Source of the DNA: JADKBO01 sp965230345
GTDB lineage: Bacteria > Bacteroidota > Bacteroidia > Chitinophagales > Saprospiraceae
Direction: 5' to 3'
Assembly (NCBI GenBank): GCA_965230345.1
Contig: CBDDKR010000002.1
Span: 1,860,001 to 1,924,000, forward strand
Length of the DNA: 64,000 nt
The notes under the pieces were generated by a model. The model made no database searches. It was not told the origin of the DNA and saw nothing but the letters and a program-made list of their open reading frames with translations. Below are positions 33,371 to 42,090 of this stretch, piece by piece. Both the position numbers and the translations under genes were made by a program. Position 1 is the first letter of the stretch. Every line of letters starts with the position of its first letter.

Positions 33371-35038
33371 ATGTTTCCTAGATCTATACTTAACATTGGA
33401 TTCGGTATATACAATACCCTATATTTGGTATTATTGTTCTCAACTATTGGTTTAGGGCAAGAACATATGATTGAAGGGTATACTTATGAAACAGGGAATA
33501 GAGGATATTTGTCTCAAGTAAATATTGAAGCTCTGGATACCAAGACAGGACAATCCTTACTTCATACGATGTCCAATAATGAAGGCTATTTTTCCCTTGA
33601 TCTTCCTCCAATTAATGAAGTGACACTTAAGTTTTCTAAAGAAATGTTCCAGTCTGTAGATCGTCAGATTAAATTGGATGGTAAAAATCAATTTGTCAAA
33701 CTAGAAATGGAAAGAACGCCAGGGTATTTATTTGAAATTACCTTGGCTGATAAACGTCTGAACAACGAACAAAGTGTAGATGCTATTACAGGGGCTTTAA
33801 TCGAAGTGTACAATAATACTACAGAGAAAATTGTAATGCGATTGGAAAATCATCCAAGCCCTGAGTTTAACCTACCGATGCAAAAAGGCAACCATTATAC
33901 GATATTAGTGCGGAAAGAAGGCTATTTGGCCAAGCAAATGGAAGCTTACGTCAATGTCAATGGATGTATACTTTGCTTCGAAGGTGTTCATGAGATTAAG
34001 CCAGGTGTAACGGTTAATTTGACTTCGGGGAATGAGTATGGGTGCATTTTGGCCAATGTAGAAATGGAACGTATTTACTCAGGGAAATCCTTTGAAATCA
34101 AAGATCTGTATTATGATCTGAATAGTGCTGCACTTCGAAACAAGAGTAAAATAGAGTTGGATAAAGTAATAGAATTGATGAAGTATAATCCCAATTTAAC
34201 CATTGAATTGGGATCTCATACAGATGCTAGGGGCGGAGACAAATTCAACTTAGATCTCAGTGAAAGGAGGGCAGCTTCTGCGGTAGAGTACATTAAGGAT
34301 AAAGGTCATATCCCTTCTTTCAGAATTATAGCAAAAGGATACGGCGAATCGTTATTGAAAAACGAATGCAGCGATGGAGTATATTGTAAAGAAGATAAAC
34401 ACCAGGAAAATAGACGAACAGAAGTGAAGATTTTGGGTGTTGATGAAAAGTGGGTATTCAAACCATTGGAAAATATCAAAAATGAGATAAATTTTGAGAG
34501 GGAGTTATTCGAATTGTTACATGGTGATCAAGAAAAATGGACGAATGAAGACTACCACAAACTACAAATGATGGAACGTGAAGCGACTTTACCTTTATCA
34601 AAAGAAAAGCCAATATTGATGGATCAAAATGTGAATAAACAAGAAACGTCTCAATCAATTATTCAAGAAGACAATGTCATGGACACCACCGATGTATCTA
34701 TTAAGGAGGAATCCGTTCGAAGGACAGATGAGAAATCAAAACAGATTGAAGATATGCCAAGTGATGCTATTGTGCCCGCGGGACGCCCCGCTCAAAAGAT
34801 AAGCGACGGATATAAAATCATTATTCACTATAGTGCAATCCCCTTAGATGAGAGTAATCCATTGTTCAAAAGTCATGCAAACCTTGAGTTGTATATCTCT
34901 CCAGAAAATAATTACTATTACATGATTCCTGGCTTTGGAAGTTCTGTAGAGGCAGAACAAATCCTTCAGGAGAAGTATATCAATGATTATCCTAGCGCTT
35001 ACATTGCTGGGTTTAAATACGGTAGAAGGATTCGTTAA
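33371..35038 (+). CDS. OmpA family protein with C-terminal SPOR-like segment
   Basis: The 555-residue protein begins with a signal peptide (to about 30, GLGQ). A carboxypeptidase-regulatory-like sandwich (IEGYTYETGNRGYLSQVNIEALDTKTGQ..., 34-115) and a second beta domain precede the OmpA peptidoglycan-binding domain (NLTIELGSHTDARGGDKFNLDLSERRAASAVEYI, about 276-309, to 357). A 130-residue acidic linker follows, then a final 75 residues (GYKIIIHYSAIPL...NYYYMIPGFGSSVEAEQIL...AYIAGFKYGRRIR) that look like a SPOR domain. It probably ties the outer membrane to peptidoglycan, perhaps at division sites. It resembles the OmpA protein at 14433-16412 in the OmpA part only. Confidence 0.82.
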   Translation: MFPRSILNIGFGIYNTLYLVLLFSTIGLGQEHMIEGYTYETGNRGYLSQVNIEALDTKTGQSLLHTMSNNEGYFSLDLPPINEVTLKFSKEMFQSVDRQIKLDGKNQFVKLEMERTPGYLFEITLADKRLNNEQSVDAITGALIEVYNNTTEKIVMRLENHPSPEFNLPMQKGNHYTILVRKEGYLAKQMEAYVNVNGCILCFEGVHEIKPGVTVNLTSGNEYGCILANVEMERIYSGKSFEIKDLYYDLNSAALRNKSKIELDKVIELMKYNPNLTIELGSHTDARGGDKFNLDLSERRAASAVEYIKDKGHIPSFRIIAKGYGESLLKNECSDGVYCKEDKHQENRRTEVKILGVDEKWVFKPLENIKNEINFERELFELLHGDQEKWTNEDYHKLQMMEREATLPLSKEKPILMDQNVNKQETSQSIIQEDNVMDTTDVSIKEESVRRTDEKSKQIEDMPSDAIVPAGRPAQKISDGYKIIIHYSAIPLDESNPLFKSHANLELYISPENNYYYMIPGFGSSVEAEQILQEKYINDYPSAYIAGFKYGRRIR

Positions 35039-35080
35039 TTCATCGTGGAAGCAGAATCTTTTAGAATACTTAGGCTAACT

Positions 35081-35096
35081 TCGAATACGTATTCGA
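35081..35096. promoter_or_regulatory. Perfect 16-bp palindrome between convergent genes
   Basis: TCGAATACGTATTCGA is fully symmetric without a spacer. It lies 42 bases after the OmpA-SPOR stop and 101 bases before the end of the convergent gene. It cannot make a normal RNA hairpin loop and has no T run, so protein binding is more likely than termination. Confidence 0.4.
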
Positions 35097-35197
35097 TAAT
35101 AAGTTTTCTACTTTCAATAAGAGGATAGACAATACATGTTTATTTGAAATATGATGCAATTCCTGCCCGTCTCACTTGTTGAGAAATATATGAAAAC

Positions 35198-36247
35198 CTA
35201 TCGCTCGTCTTCGTAGTATAACATATAGTATTTCTGCCCATTTTCTAATTCACCCTTGGTGATTTTGCTGTGATCTCCGTGTACATATATATGGAAATTC
35301 TTATCCAGTTTTATGACAGATTTGAAAACCTTCGATTGCTTTTTTACGGCATATTCAGATATGCTAAAACTCTCTTGAACAGATTTGTGTTCGCCTCCCC
35401 GTTCCGAACGAAATTCTTCAAAAGCACTGGCTACAGAATTGTCTTGAAAAACCTCATCTTTAAAGTTCTCAATTTCAAACTCTTCATTATTTTTGAAATA
35501 GGTCTCGGTTTTTTTCAGAATTTCGGACTGTTCTTTTTTATCAATTGGAGCTTCTGCAGGAAGTCGTTTTTTTACAAACTCTGCTGTCATTCTGATCACA
35601 TCCGTAGTACTGTGATAATCATCACTTCGCCTTTCCAAGATTAAAAAATCATCTCTCCAGTATCTGGCTTCTTTGTATTTGTTGGAGTGGTCAATATTTA
35701 AAATCTTAAATCCAATGTCGCGATCTGTATTCAATACAAGACATGCTTTGTCAATTTTGTTGATGTTGATGCCTTCATCGATATTCAACTTAAATGCTCC
35801 AGAGCTTCGGTCTATTTGTATAAAAGAATCTTTATTCTCTGCTTTATATATACCAACAGCATCAACCATTTCATCATCTATGAGTAAATCAGAAAAATAA
35901 ACCATACAAAAATCCCCGTCTTTGATCATGGGACTATTTGACTTTTCGAAGAGCAATCTTGCTACTTTGACACTATGCTCATAAAGACTTTCTGGATCGT
36001 CGAAGGTATTCCCAATATAATTGTACAGCGGATTAAGAACGAAATCGCCATCATTAAATGTAAATTGATAAAAGTCTGGCTCTTTATATGAATCCAGGAA
36101 ATATTTTAGCAGCAGCTGCTGTTGCTCTATACCCAACTCCAATTCCCCATCAGAAAAAGTAATGTCCTCCCCATCATTTTTTTTACCTAAATGATGAAGC
36201 ACGATTTTTTCGATCCGACCATTGACTCTATTAATCATCTTATACAA
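35198..36247 (-). CDS. Nucleoid-associated protein, NdpA/YejK-like
   Basis: The 349-residue protein matches the 37-kDa nucleoid-associated family: an N-terminal RIEKIVLHHLGKK, central FCMVYFSDLLIDDEMVDAVGIYKAENKDSFIQI, and KACLVLNTDRDIGFKILNIDHSNKYKEARYWRDDFL. E. coli YejK binds the nucleoid and topoisomerases; the Bacteroidota version is unstudied as far as I know. Met 4 is an alternative start. The gene stands alone, divergent from the DUF5916 gene across a 675-base gap. Confidence 0.82.
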   Translation of the reverse strand: MYKMINRVNGRIEKIVLHHLGKKNDGEDITFSDGELELGIEQQQLLLKYFLDSYKEPDFYQFTFNDGDFVLNPLYNYIGNTFDDPESLYEHSVKVARLLFEKSNSPMIKDGDFCMVYFSDLLIDDEMVDAVGIYKAENKDSFIQIDRSSGAFKLNIDEGININKIDKACLVLNTDRDIGFKILNIDHSNKYKEARYWRDDFLILERRSDDYHSTTDVIRMTAEFVKKRLPAEAPIDKKEQSEILKKTETYFKNNEEFEIENFKDEVFQDNSVASAFEEFRSERGGEHKSVQESFSISEYAVKKQSKVFKSVIKLDKNFHIYVHGDHSKITKGELENGQKYYMLYYEDER

Positions 36248-36332
36248 TTATGCGCACAAATATAACTTATTTTCAAGGCAGATAAGTAGTTGAATGATAA
36301 TCTATGTTGATTGTTAATGTTATTACTTTTAT

Positions 36333-36412
36333 TGGGCCATCCCTTCGGGTCGCTATGTTTCAGAGCTCACTATGCGTTCGGACCTTCGGTCTTCTTTAAC
36401 CCGCATCATTCA
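36333..36412. repeat. Intergenic element with two cUUCGg hairpins
   Basis: ATCCCTTCGGGT (36339-36350) and GGACCTTCGGTC (36380-36391) each form a short stem closed by a CTTCGG tetraloop, inside a GC-richer block that runs from TTGGGCC to ACCCGCATC. Similar blocks recur between genes in many Bacteroidota genomes in my recollection. There is no second copy in this window. Confidence 0.45.
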
Positions 36413-36716
36413 TGGAGTTTATCATAGCATAAATCTTATGCAGTAATATCTTATTTGAGTCGAATCGATGTGCTGAAATTTCTGTCTATTCTTTATTTAG
36501 ATTTTTGATGTAATATTCGAATGAATCATGCGGATTATGAACTCTTGCACATCGCTTGTCCGATTTGAGACATAAGATCTAGGTATAGCTTAAATGATAG
36601 AAACTAGAATTCTGAAAATGTGAATATTGTGTTATACTGAGGTGGAAGAGCAAGAAGAATGGTCTATTCAGTTATTTTTGAAGGAGTTTAGTTTTTTATT
36701 CTTCAATAGAGGACAT

Positions 36717-36743
36717 AAAAAAAGCCACCGGGGCATTGGTGGC
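36717..36743 (-). terminator. Minus-strand terminator with no gene upstream
   Basis: Read leftwards, GCCACC / GGTGGC (36743-36738 and 36729-36724) with an 8-base loop is followed by seven T residues. On the plus strand there is no T run. No minus-strand gene begins between here and the divergent start at 36923, so an unannotated short transcript is implied. Confidence 0.6.
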
Positions 36744-36864
36744 TTGTGCTAAAGATTTTCTGTGTAGTAGAAAAATTTTGATCTAACCATTAGATACGTC
36801 ATATGCGTATTTCGTTGCCTGAGATTTATTAAAAAAGTTACTTTTTTTTAATAAAAAGTTAGAT

Positions 36865-36892
36865 TATGTTTGTTTTTCACTGATAATCAGTG
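36865..36892 (+). promoter_or_regulatory. Promoter and palindrome upstream of the DUF5916 gene
   Basis: TATGTTTG (36865-36872) fits TAnnTTTG. It is followed at once by CACTGAT-A-ATCAGTG (36878-36892), a perfect 7-bp inverted repeat near the expected transcript start, a position where a bound repressor would block transcription. Confidence 0.45.
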
Positions 36893-36922
36893 ATTTGTGC
36901 GGTTGATAAAAAATAATTTTTT

Positions 36923-39448
36923 TTGAAAAAAATAAATAAAATGTACTTGGTAGTATTTGGTAAACATGCTTGGACACTATATCGAGTCATCTTAATGTGT
37001 GGATATATTTTGTTTAATTCTGTACTTTTTGGACAGGATATAAATAAAGTGGCACGAGCGGAGAGGATTTCTTCAAAAATTGAAATAGATGGAAAATTAG
37101 AAGAGTCTTGTTGGGGAGAAGGATACAAATGCTTGGATTTTATCCAATTCGAACCTAATGTTAATGATGCACCTAATCAGCCATCTGAAATAATGATTCG
37201 ATACGATGATCATGCAATCTTTATTGGTGCAAAATTGCTTGAAAACGATGGAGGAAGAATATTGAGACAACTGTCCAATAGAGATGAAAGTGAAAATACA
37301 GATTTATTTGCCATCATGTTTGATACTTATCAGGATGGGGTAAATGCATTTAGGTTTGAAGTAACAGCTGCGGGAGTTCAGAAAGATGCCAAATATAATA
37401 GTCAGGGATTAGATGAATCTTGGAATGCCGTGTGGGAAAGTGCGGTAACTTTAGATGATCAGGGATGGTATGTAGAAATGAAAATTCCATATTTTAATTT
37501 GAGATTTAGCAATGAGAGTGATCAAGTATGGGGATTGCAAATAATGCGTGAAATTCGTCGATTGAGAGAAATCAATTTATGGAATAAGACAGATCCCAAT
37601 ATACAAACCTTTGTTGGGCAGTTTGGAAAGTTAGAAGGACTTAAAGATATAAAAACCCCTTTACGTTTTTCGGCCACGCCATATTTATCGGCTTACTATG
37701 ATAATTCATTCGTTTTAGGAGAGGGAGATTCGTTTTCTGATGCGACATCATATTCTGCTGGAGTAGATATAAAATTGGGTTTGAGCGATGCATTTACCTT
37801 AGATATGACTCTAATTCCTGATTTTGGGCAAACCATTTCGGATCAATTGGTGCTGAACCTTTCTCCCTTTGAAGTGTTTTTTGAAGAAAACAGACCATTC
37901 TTTACTGAAGGCCTTGAACTATTCAATAAGGGGAGGTTGTTTCACACCCGAAGAGTTGGTGGAAGGCCAATTGGTTATTTTGAGGTGTATGATAAATTAG
38001 AATCCGACGAGAACGTAATATCTAACCCTACAGAGACGGAATTGATCAATGCTACTAAAATAAGTGGACGAACAAGTAATGGAACTGGAATTGGTTTTTT
38101 TAATGGAATTACTGCTGAACAGCATGCTAGAGTGAGATCATTGGACGGAGAAGAGAGGCGTATTAAAACCAGTCCTTTGGTCAATTATAATGTGGCGGTA
38201 ATTGATCAAACGCTTAAGAATAACTCATTTGTTACATTGATGAATACCAATGTCACTAGGTTTGGAGATGATTACGATGCCAATGTCACGGGATTGTTTA
38301 CGGAGTTAAACGACAATGATCAAAGGTTTGGATTTAGAGGATCGGCAGCATACTCCACCCTTTACGGTGCACCAGATTTGGACGATGGTTACACCTATTT
38401 TCTAGAAGCTGGAAAATATGGAGGAGTTTATACTTATAATGTTGGTTATGGAGTAGAATCGGAAAATTACAATCCCAATGATTTGGGTTTTTTATTCAGT
38501 CCTAACGAAGTCAGTTATACTGCTTCAGCATCGTACAACCAATATTCTCCCAAAAACCCAAAAATGAATTTTATACGACACAGTATCTTTTTAAGATATC
38601 AGGAGTTGTTTGATCCAAATGTATTCAATTTTTTTCATGTTAATCTTCGAAGTTTCTTCTTATTCAAGAGCAGAAATGCCTTTGGTGTTAATTTGACACA
38701 TCGGCCTAAATCTCATGATTATTTCGAACCAAGAACAACAGATTTTAATCGGTATTTAACAATCCCAGCTTGGATTAATGGAGGTGGTTTTTTTAGTTCC
38801 GATTACAGGAAGGTATTTGCTTTTGATATTGATCTTTTTTATCGATGGTACAACGAATCTGAGAGAAGTGATTACGAAGTCAGTTTCGAACCACGAATTA
38901 GGTTAAACGACAAGTTTTCTATCATTTACGAAATTGGCTATATTCTGAATTTTGGAGATAAAGGATACGTATCCAGCTCGGATATCTCTATTGAGGGATT
39001 TACAGAAGAAGATGTCTTAATTGGAATTAGGGATAGGAAGAGACTAGAAAATCAACTATCTGCTAAATATATATTTAACAGTAAAATGGGATTAAATCTG
39101 AGATTGAGACACTACTGGGATAAGGTTAAGTATAATGGCTTTGAGGCTCTGAGACCAAATTCAGATCTTGTAAATCTAAACTATGAAGGTGGTGGAAATA
39201 TTGGAGGCATTGATTTTAATCGGAATTTTAGTGTGCTAAATTTGGATGCTCAACTCCAATGGAGGTTTGCTCCTGGATCAGATTTGTTTTTAGTTTGGAA
39301 GTCTCAAATTGCAAATTTTGGACATTCTGTTGATAGACAGTTTTTACAGAGTATTTCAGATCTTTTGGACGAACGGCAGAATCATAGTATTTCTTTGCGA
39401 GCGGTATATTTTTTAGATTACAATACGATAGCAAATAAGTATTTCTAA
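36923..39448 (+). CDS. DUF5916 outer-membrane protein with CBM9-like N-terminal domain
   Basis: The 841-residue protein has a leader ending near SVLFGQ (about 40; a later Met may be the true start). Residues about 45-215 (ERISSKIEIDGKLEESCWGEGYK... IMFDTYQDGVNAFRFEVTAAGVQKDAKY) form a carbohydrate-binding-module-9-like domain. The rest is a DUF5916 barrel, with VDIKLGLSDAFTLDMTLIPDFGQTISDQLVLNLSPFEVFFEENRPFFTEG as its most conserved stretch and many alternating beta-strands to the end. Members are common in Bacteroidota and unstudied; a glycan or protein conjugate receptor has been suggested by the domain mix only. Confidence 0.85.
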   Translation: MKKINKMYLVVFGKHAWTLYRVILMCGYILFNSVLFGQDINKVARAERISSKIEIDGKLEESCWGEGYKCLDFIQFEPNVNDAPNQPSEIMIRYDDHAIFIGAKLLENDGGRILRQLSNRDESENTDLFAIMFDTYQDGVNAFRFEVTAAGVQKDAKYNSQGLDESWNAVWESAVTLDDQGWYVEMKIPYFNLRFSNESDQVWGLQIMREIRRLREINLWNKTDPNIQTFVGQFGKLEGLKDIKTPLRFSATPYLSAYYDNSFVLGEGDSFSDATSYSAGVDIKLGLSDAFTLDMTLIPDFGQTISDQLVLNLSPFEVFFEENRPFFTEGLELFNKGRLFHTRRVGGRPIGYFEVYDKLESDENVISNPTETELINATKISGRTSNGTGIGFFNGITAEQHARVRSLDGEERRIKTSPLVNYNVAVIDQTLKNNSFVTLMNTNVTRFGDDYDANVTGLFTELNDNDQRFGFRGSAAYSTLYGAPDLDDGYTYFLEAGKYGGVYTYNVGYGVESENYNPNDLGFLFSPNEVSYTASASYNQYSPKNPKMNFIRHSIFLRYQELFDPNVFNFFHVNLRSFFLFKSRNAFGVNLTHRPKSHDYFEPRTTDFNRYLTIPAWINGGGFFSSDYRKVFAFDIDLFYRWYNESERSDYEVSFEPRIRLNDKFSIIYEIGYILNFGDKGYVSSSDISIEGFTEEDVLIGIRDRKRLENQLSAKYIFNSKMGLNLRLRHYWDKVKYNGFEALRPNSDLVNLNYEGGGNIGGIDFNRNFSVLNLDAQLQWRFAPGSDLFLVWKSQIANFGHSVDRQFLQSISDLLDERQNHSISLRAVYFLDYNTIANKYF

Positions 39449-39744
39449 TTGATTTTAGATGAAGTGTTGGAGTTACATGTTTTGAAGATGGTACTTATTA
39501 AAAAGTATGGATCATCTATATTGGATTTAAGGATGTAAATTCAAGTGTATCAATCAATGCAGTAGAAATGTAAACGCCAAGTATGCACTAATTTGATGGT
39601 GAATTAAGTAATGAAATTGATTTGTTGAAAATCAATGAATAGAGTCAGCTATCTTTTATTTCTTGTAATGAGGGACAATAAGTTTTGATCTGTCGTTCAA
39701 TAAAGAGTATAATTATTACGTTATTCGTCTTGAAAATGTACAGC

Positions 39745-42090
39745 ATGAATAGTAAAACTAATATCCTACTTTTTGTAATCGGTTTATTGTGCCTTTTTGG
39801 AAAGATTCAAGCTCAATCAGACCTCCAAATTGGTGAATGGGAATCCCATCTTTCTCATTTTTACTCTAGTTGGCTCACTCAAAGTAAAGATTATATCTAC
39901 GTAAGTAGTGGGAAAGATCTCATGAAGATAGAAAAGGCGAGTATAGATAACGGAGAGGTGTCCAATGCTACATTTATATCCAAGGTCGAAGGATTATCGG
40001 AATCCAATATTGACAAAATGCTGTATGATAATTTTAATAATCAGCTTATTGTGATATATGAATCCAGCAATATTGATATTCTTACTTCAGATGAAATAAT
40101 CAACATCCCTTTTATTAAGGATAATACAAATATTGTAGGTAGTAGAGCTGTTAATGATTTAATTGTTGTAGATGAGACAAATTGTTTGATCGCTTGTGCA
40201 TTTGGCGTAATTAATCTTGATCTTAAAAAACTAGAATTTAAGTATACAACATTCACACCATCTGGAGTGAAAAGTGTAACAAGTGATGAAGTAAATTACT
40301 ATATTGGACTAGATGATGGGATGTATTCAATCCCAGTTAACGATGCGAATCCTATTGATTTTTCTCGTTGGAATTTTCAAGGAAGTGAAGTCTCGTTACC
40401 TACCATTTATGATGCAAGCCATGTAGATTATTTCAACAATAAAGTTTATGTCGTTGGAGATGATATTATGTACGCTGGGGACCCAACCGATGGCTTCGAA
40501 GTAGTGGATATTAATAAACCAAGTGGGTTTAATATTGAGTGGATGAGTTCTGAAGGGCCTAATCTAATCATTGGATTAACCAATAAAGGAAACAACAAGG
40601 CTGAGGTCAGAAGAATAGATAAGAACGGTACCATTGTTGAAGGAGGAGCGGGTTGTATTAACCAATCTCTTTACGGAATTGAGTTGGAAGATAACAGCAT
40701 TTGGTATGCCGATAATTATAGAAACATAAGATATACCGAAGGTGTAAATTATGGGTGTCGAAGAATTAATTTTAATAGCCCTAGGTCCAACGATTGTAGT
40801 CAGATCGAAGTAAAAAAAGATCAAGTGTTTTTTGCTTCTGGTGGAGCTTCTGATAACTTTAACCTATTGTCAAATCGTGAAGGTATTTATATACTAGAAG
40901 ACAATAATTGGACTAATGTCAATGCTAAGTCCAATCCAGAAATCGACGAATATTTTTTCTTGAATTTTGTTAGTGTAGCGCCTTTCCCCAAAGAGAATAA
41001 AGTGGCTATGGCGAGTTTTTATTCTGGACTAGCTACCTATGATCTTGATACAAAAGAGATGGAGTTTTTTGATGCTGAAAATAGTACTCTACAAGGACTA
41101 TCCGTTGGCGACAAGCAAGCTCGAGTGGCGTACTGCGCATTTGATAAGGATGAAAACTTATGGATGTCAAACTTTGCATCACCTGACCCCATTGTACTAA
41201 GAACAAAAGAAGGCGATTGGTTGAATTTTAAAGCTACTGGTGCCAGTGGAAATTTAACTAAAATGGTGGTTGACGATAATGGGTACATTTGGTTTCTAAC
41301 TACTGGAATAAGTGGAGGTGTACTTGTATATGATCCAGGAGATAAGGTGGTAGATCGAAACGATGATCGCTATCGTTTTTTCAATACTTCAAATAGCGAA
41401 CTTCCAGCACCTCAGGTTTATAGTATTGGTAAAGATTTAGATGGAGATGTTTGGGTTGGAACGAGTCAGGGACCTGTAGCTTTTGAATGCGATGTTTTTG
41501 ATGACCAATGCAAAGGATCAAGAAGGAAGGTTCTGCAGGATAGTATTGCTGCCTTTCTTTTAGATACAGAAGAGATATTAGCGATAGAAGTGGACGGCGC
41601 AAATCGAAAATGGTTTGGAACAAAAAACGGAATTTTTGTTCAATCCCCTGATGGTGAAGAACAAATTGCACACTATACAGAAGAAAATACACCTTTGTTT
41701 AGCAATACAATAAACGATCTTGATTTTGATGGTAAAACAGGTCGAATGTATATATCAACCAATAATGGAATTCAATCTTTGAAGACAGAAACTCTTGAAG
41801 CCAGAACAACTCATAGTGGTACCGTATATGCCTATCCCAATCCAGTAAGACCCGATTACGATGGACCAATTGCAATAAAAGGGTTAGGACGAGATGCCAA
41901 TGTGAAAATAACCGATTTAAATGGAAGATTGGTTTACGAAACTCAGGCATTAGGTGGTCAAGCAATCTGGAATGGTAGAGACTACAATGGATCGAAAGCC
42001 GCTTCTGGTGTATATTTAGTATTTAGTTCTTCTAAGGTTAGTTTTGATAGAAGTGATGATTATGTAACTAAGATTCTTATCATTGACTAG
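39745..42090 (+). CDS. porZ: Type IX secretion system protein PorZ
   Basis: Starting at 39745 the protein has a clean signal peptide (MNSKTNILLFVIGLLCLFGKIQAQ); an upstream ATG at 39685 adds 20 residues before it. GEWESHLSHFYSSWLTQSKDYIYVSSGKDLMKIEK opens two beta-propellers (about 25-680), with DNFNNQLIVIYESSNIDIL typical of PorZ. A final sorting-domain-like sandwich (YAYPNPVRPDYDGPIAIKGLGRDANVKITDLNGRLVYETQALGGQAIWNGRDYNGSKAASGVYLV) ends the protein. PorZ works with PorU, PorV and PorQ on the cell surface to process T9SS cargo. Its stop codon overlaps the stop of the convergent protease gene at CTAG. Confidence 0.88.
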   Translation: MNSKTNILLFVIGLLCLFGKIQAQSDLQIGEWESHLSHFYSSWLTQSKDYIYVSSGKDLMKIEKASIDNGEVSNATFISKVEGLSESNIDKMLYDNFNNQLIVIYESSNIDILTSDEIINIPFIKDNTNIVGSRAVNDLIVVDETNCLIACAFGVINLDLKKLEFKYTTFTPSGVKSVTSDEVNYYIGLDDGMYSIPVNDANPIDFSRWNFQGSEVSLPTIYDASHVDYFNNKVYVVGDDIMYAGDPTDGFEVVDINKPSGFNIEWMSSEGPNLIIGLTNKGNNKAEVRRIDKNGTIVEGGAGCINQSLYGIELEDNSIWYADNYRNIRYTEGVNYGCRRINFNSPRSNDCSQIEVKKDQVFFASGGASDNFNLLSNREGIYILEDNNWTNVNAKSNPEIDEYFFLNFVSVAPFPKENKVAMASFYSGLATYDLDTKEMEFFDAENSTLQGLSVGDKQARVAYCAFDKDENLWMSNFASPDPIVLRTKEGDWLNFKATGASGNLTKMVVDDNGYIWFLTTGISGGVLVYDPGDKVVDRNDDRYRFFNTSNSELPAPQVYSIGKDLDGDVWVGTSQGPVAFECDVFDDQCKGSRRKVLQDSIAAFLLDTEEILAIEVDGANRKWFGTKNGIFVQSPDGEEQIAHYTEENTPLFSNTINDLDFDGKTGRMYISTNNGIQSLKTETLEARTTHSGTVYAYPNPVRPDYDGPIAIKGLGRDANVKITDLNGRLVYETQALGGQAIWNGRDYNGSKAASGVYLVFSSSKVSFDRSDDYVTKILIID

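Noticed and set aside
35270..35644. Rightward 124-codon frame
   Set aside because: It is fully antisense to the nucleoid-associated protein gene, which has clear family motifs.
36877..37128. Leftward 83-codon frame over the DUF5916 start
   Set aside because: It is antisense to the leader and first domain of the DUF5916 gene and overlaps its promoter; the orphan terminator at 36717 more likely ends a non-coding RNA.
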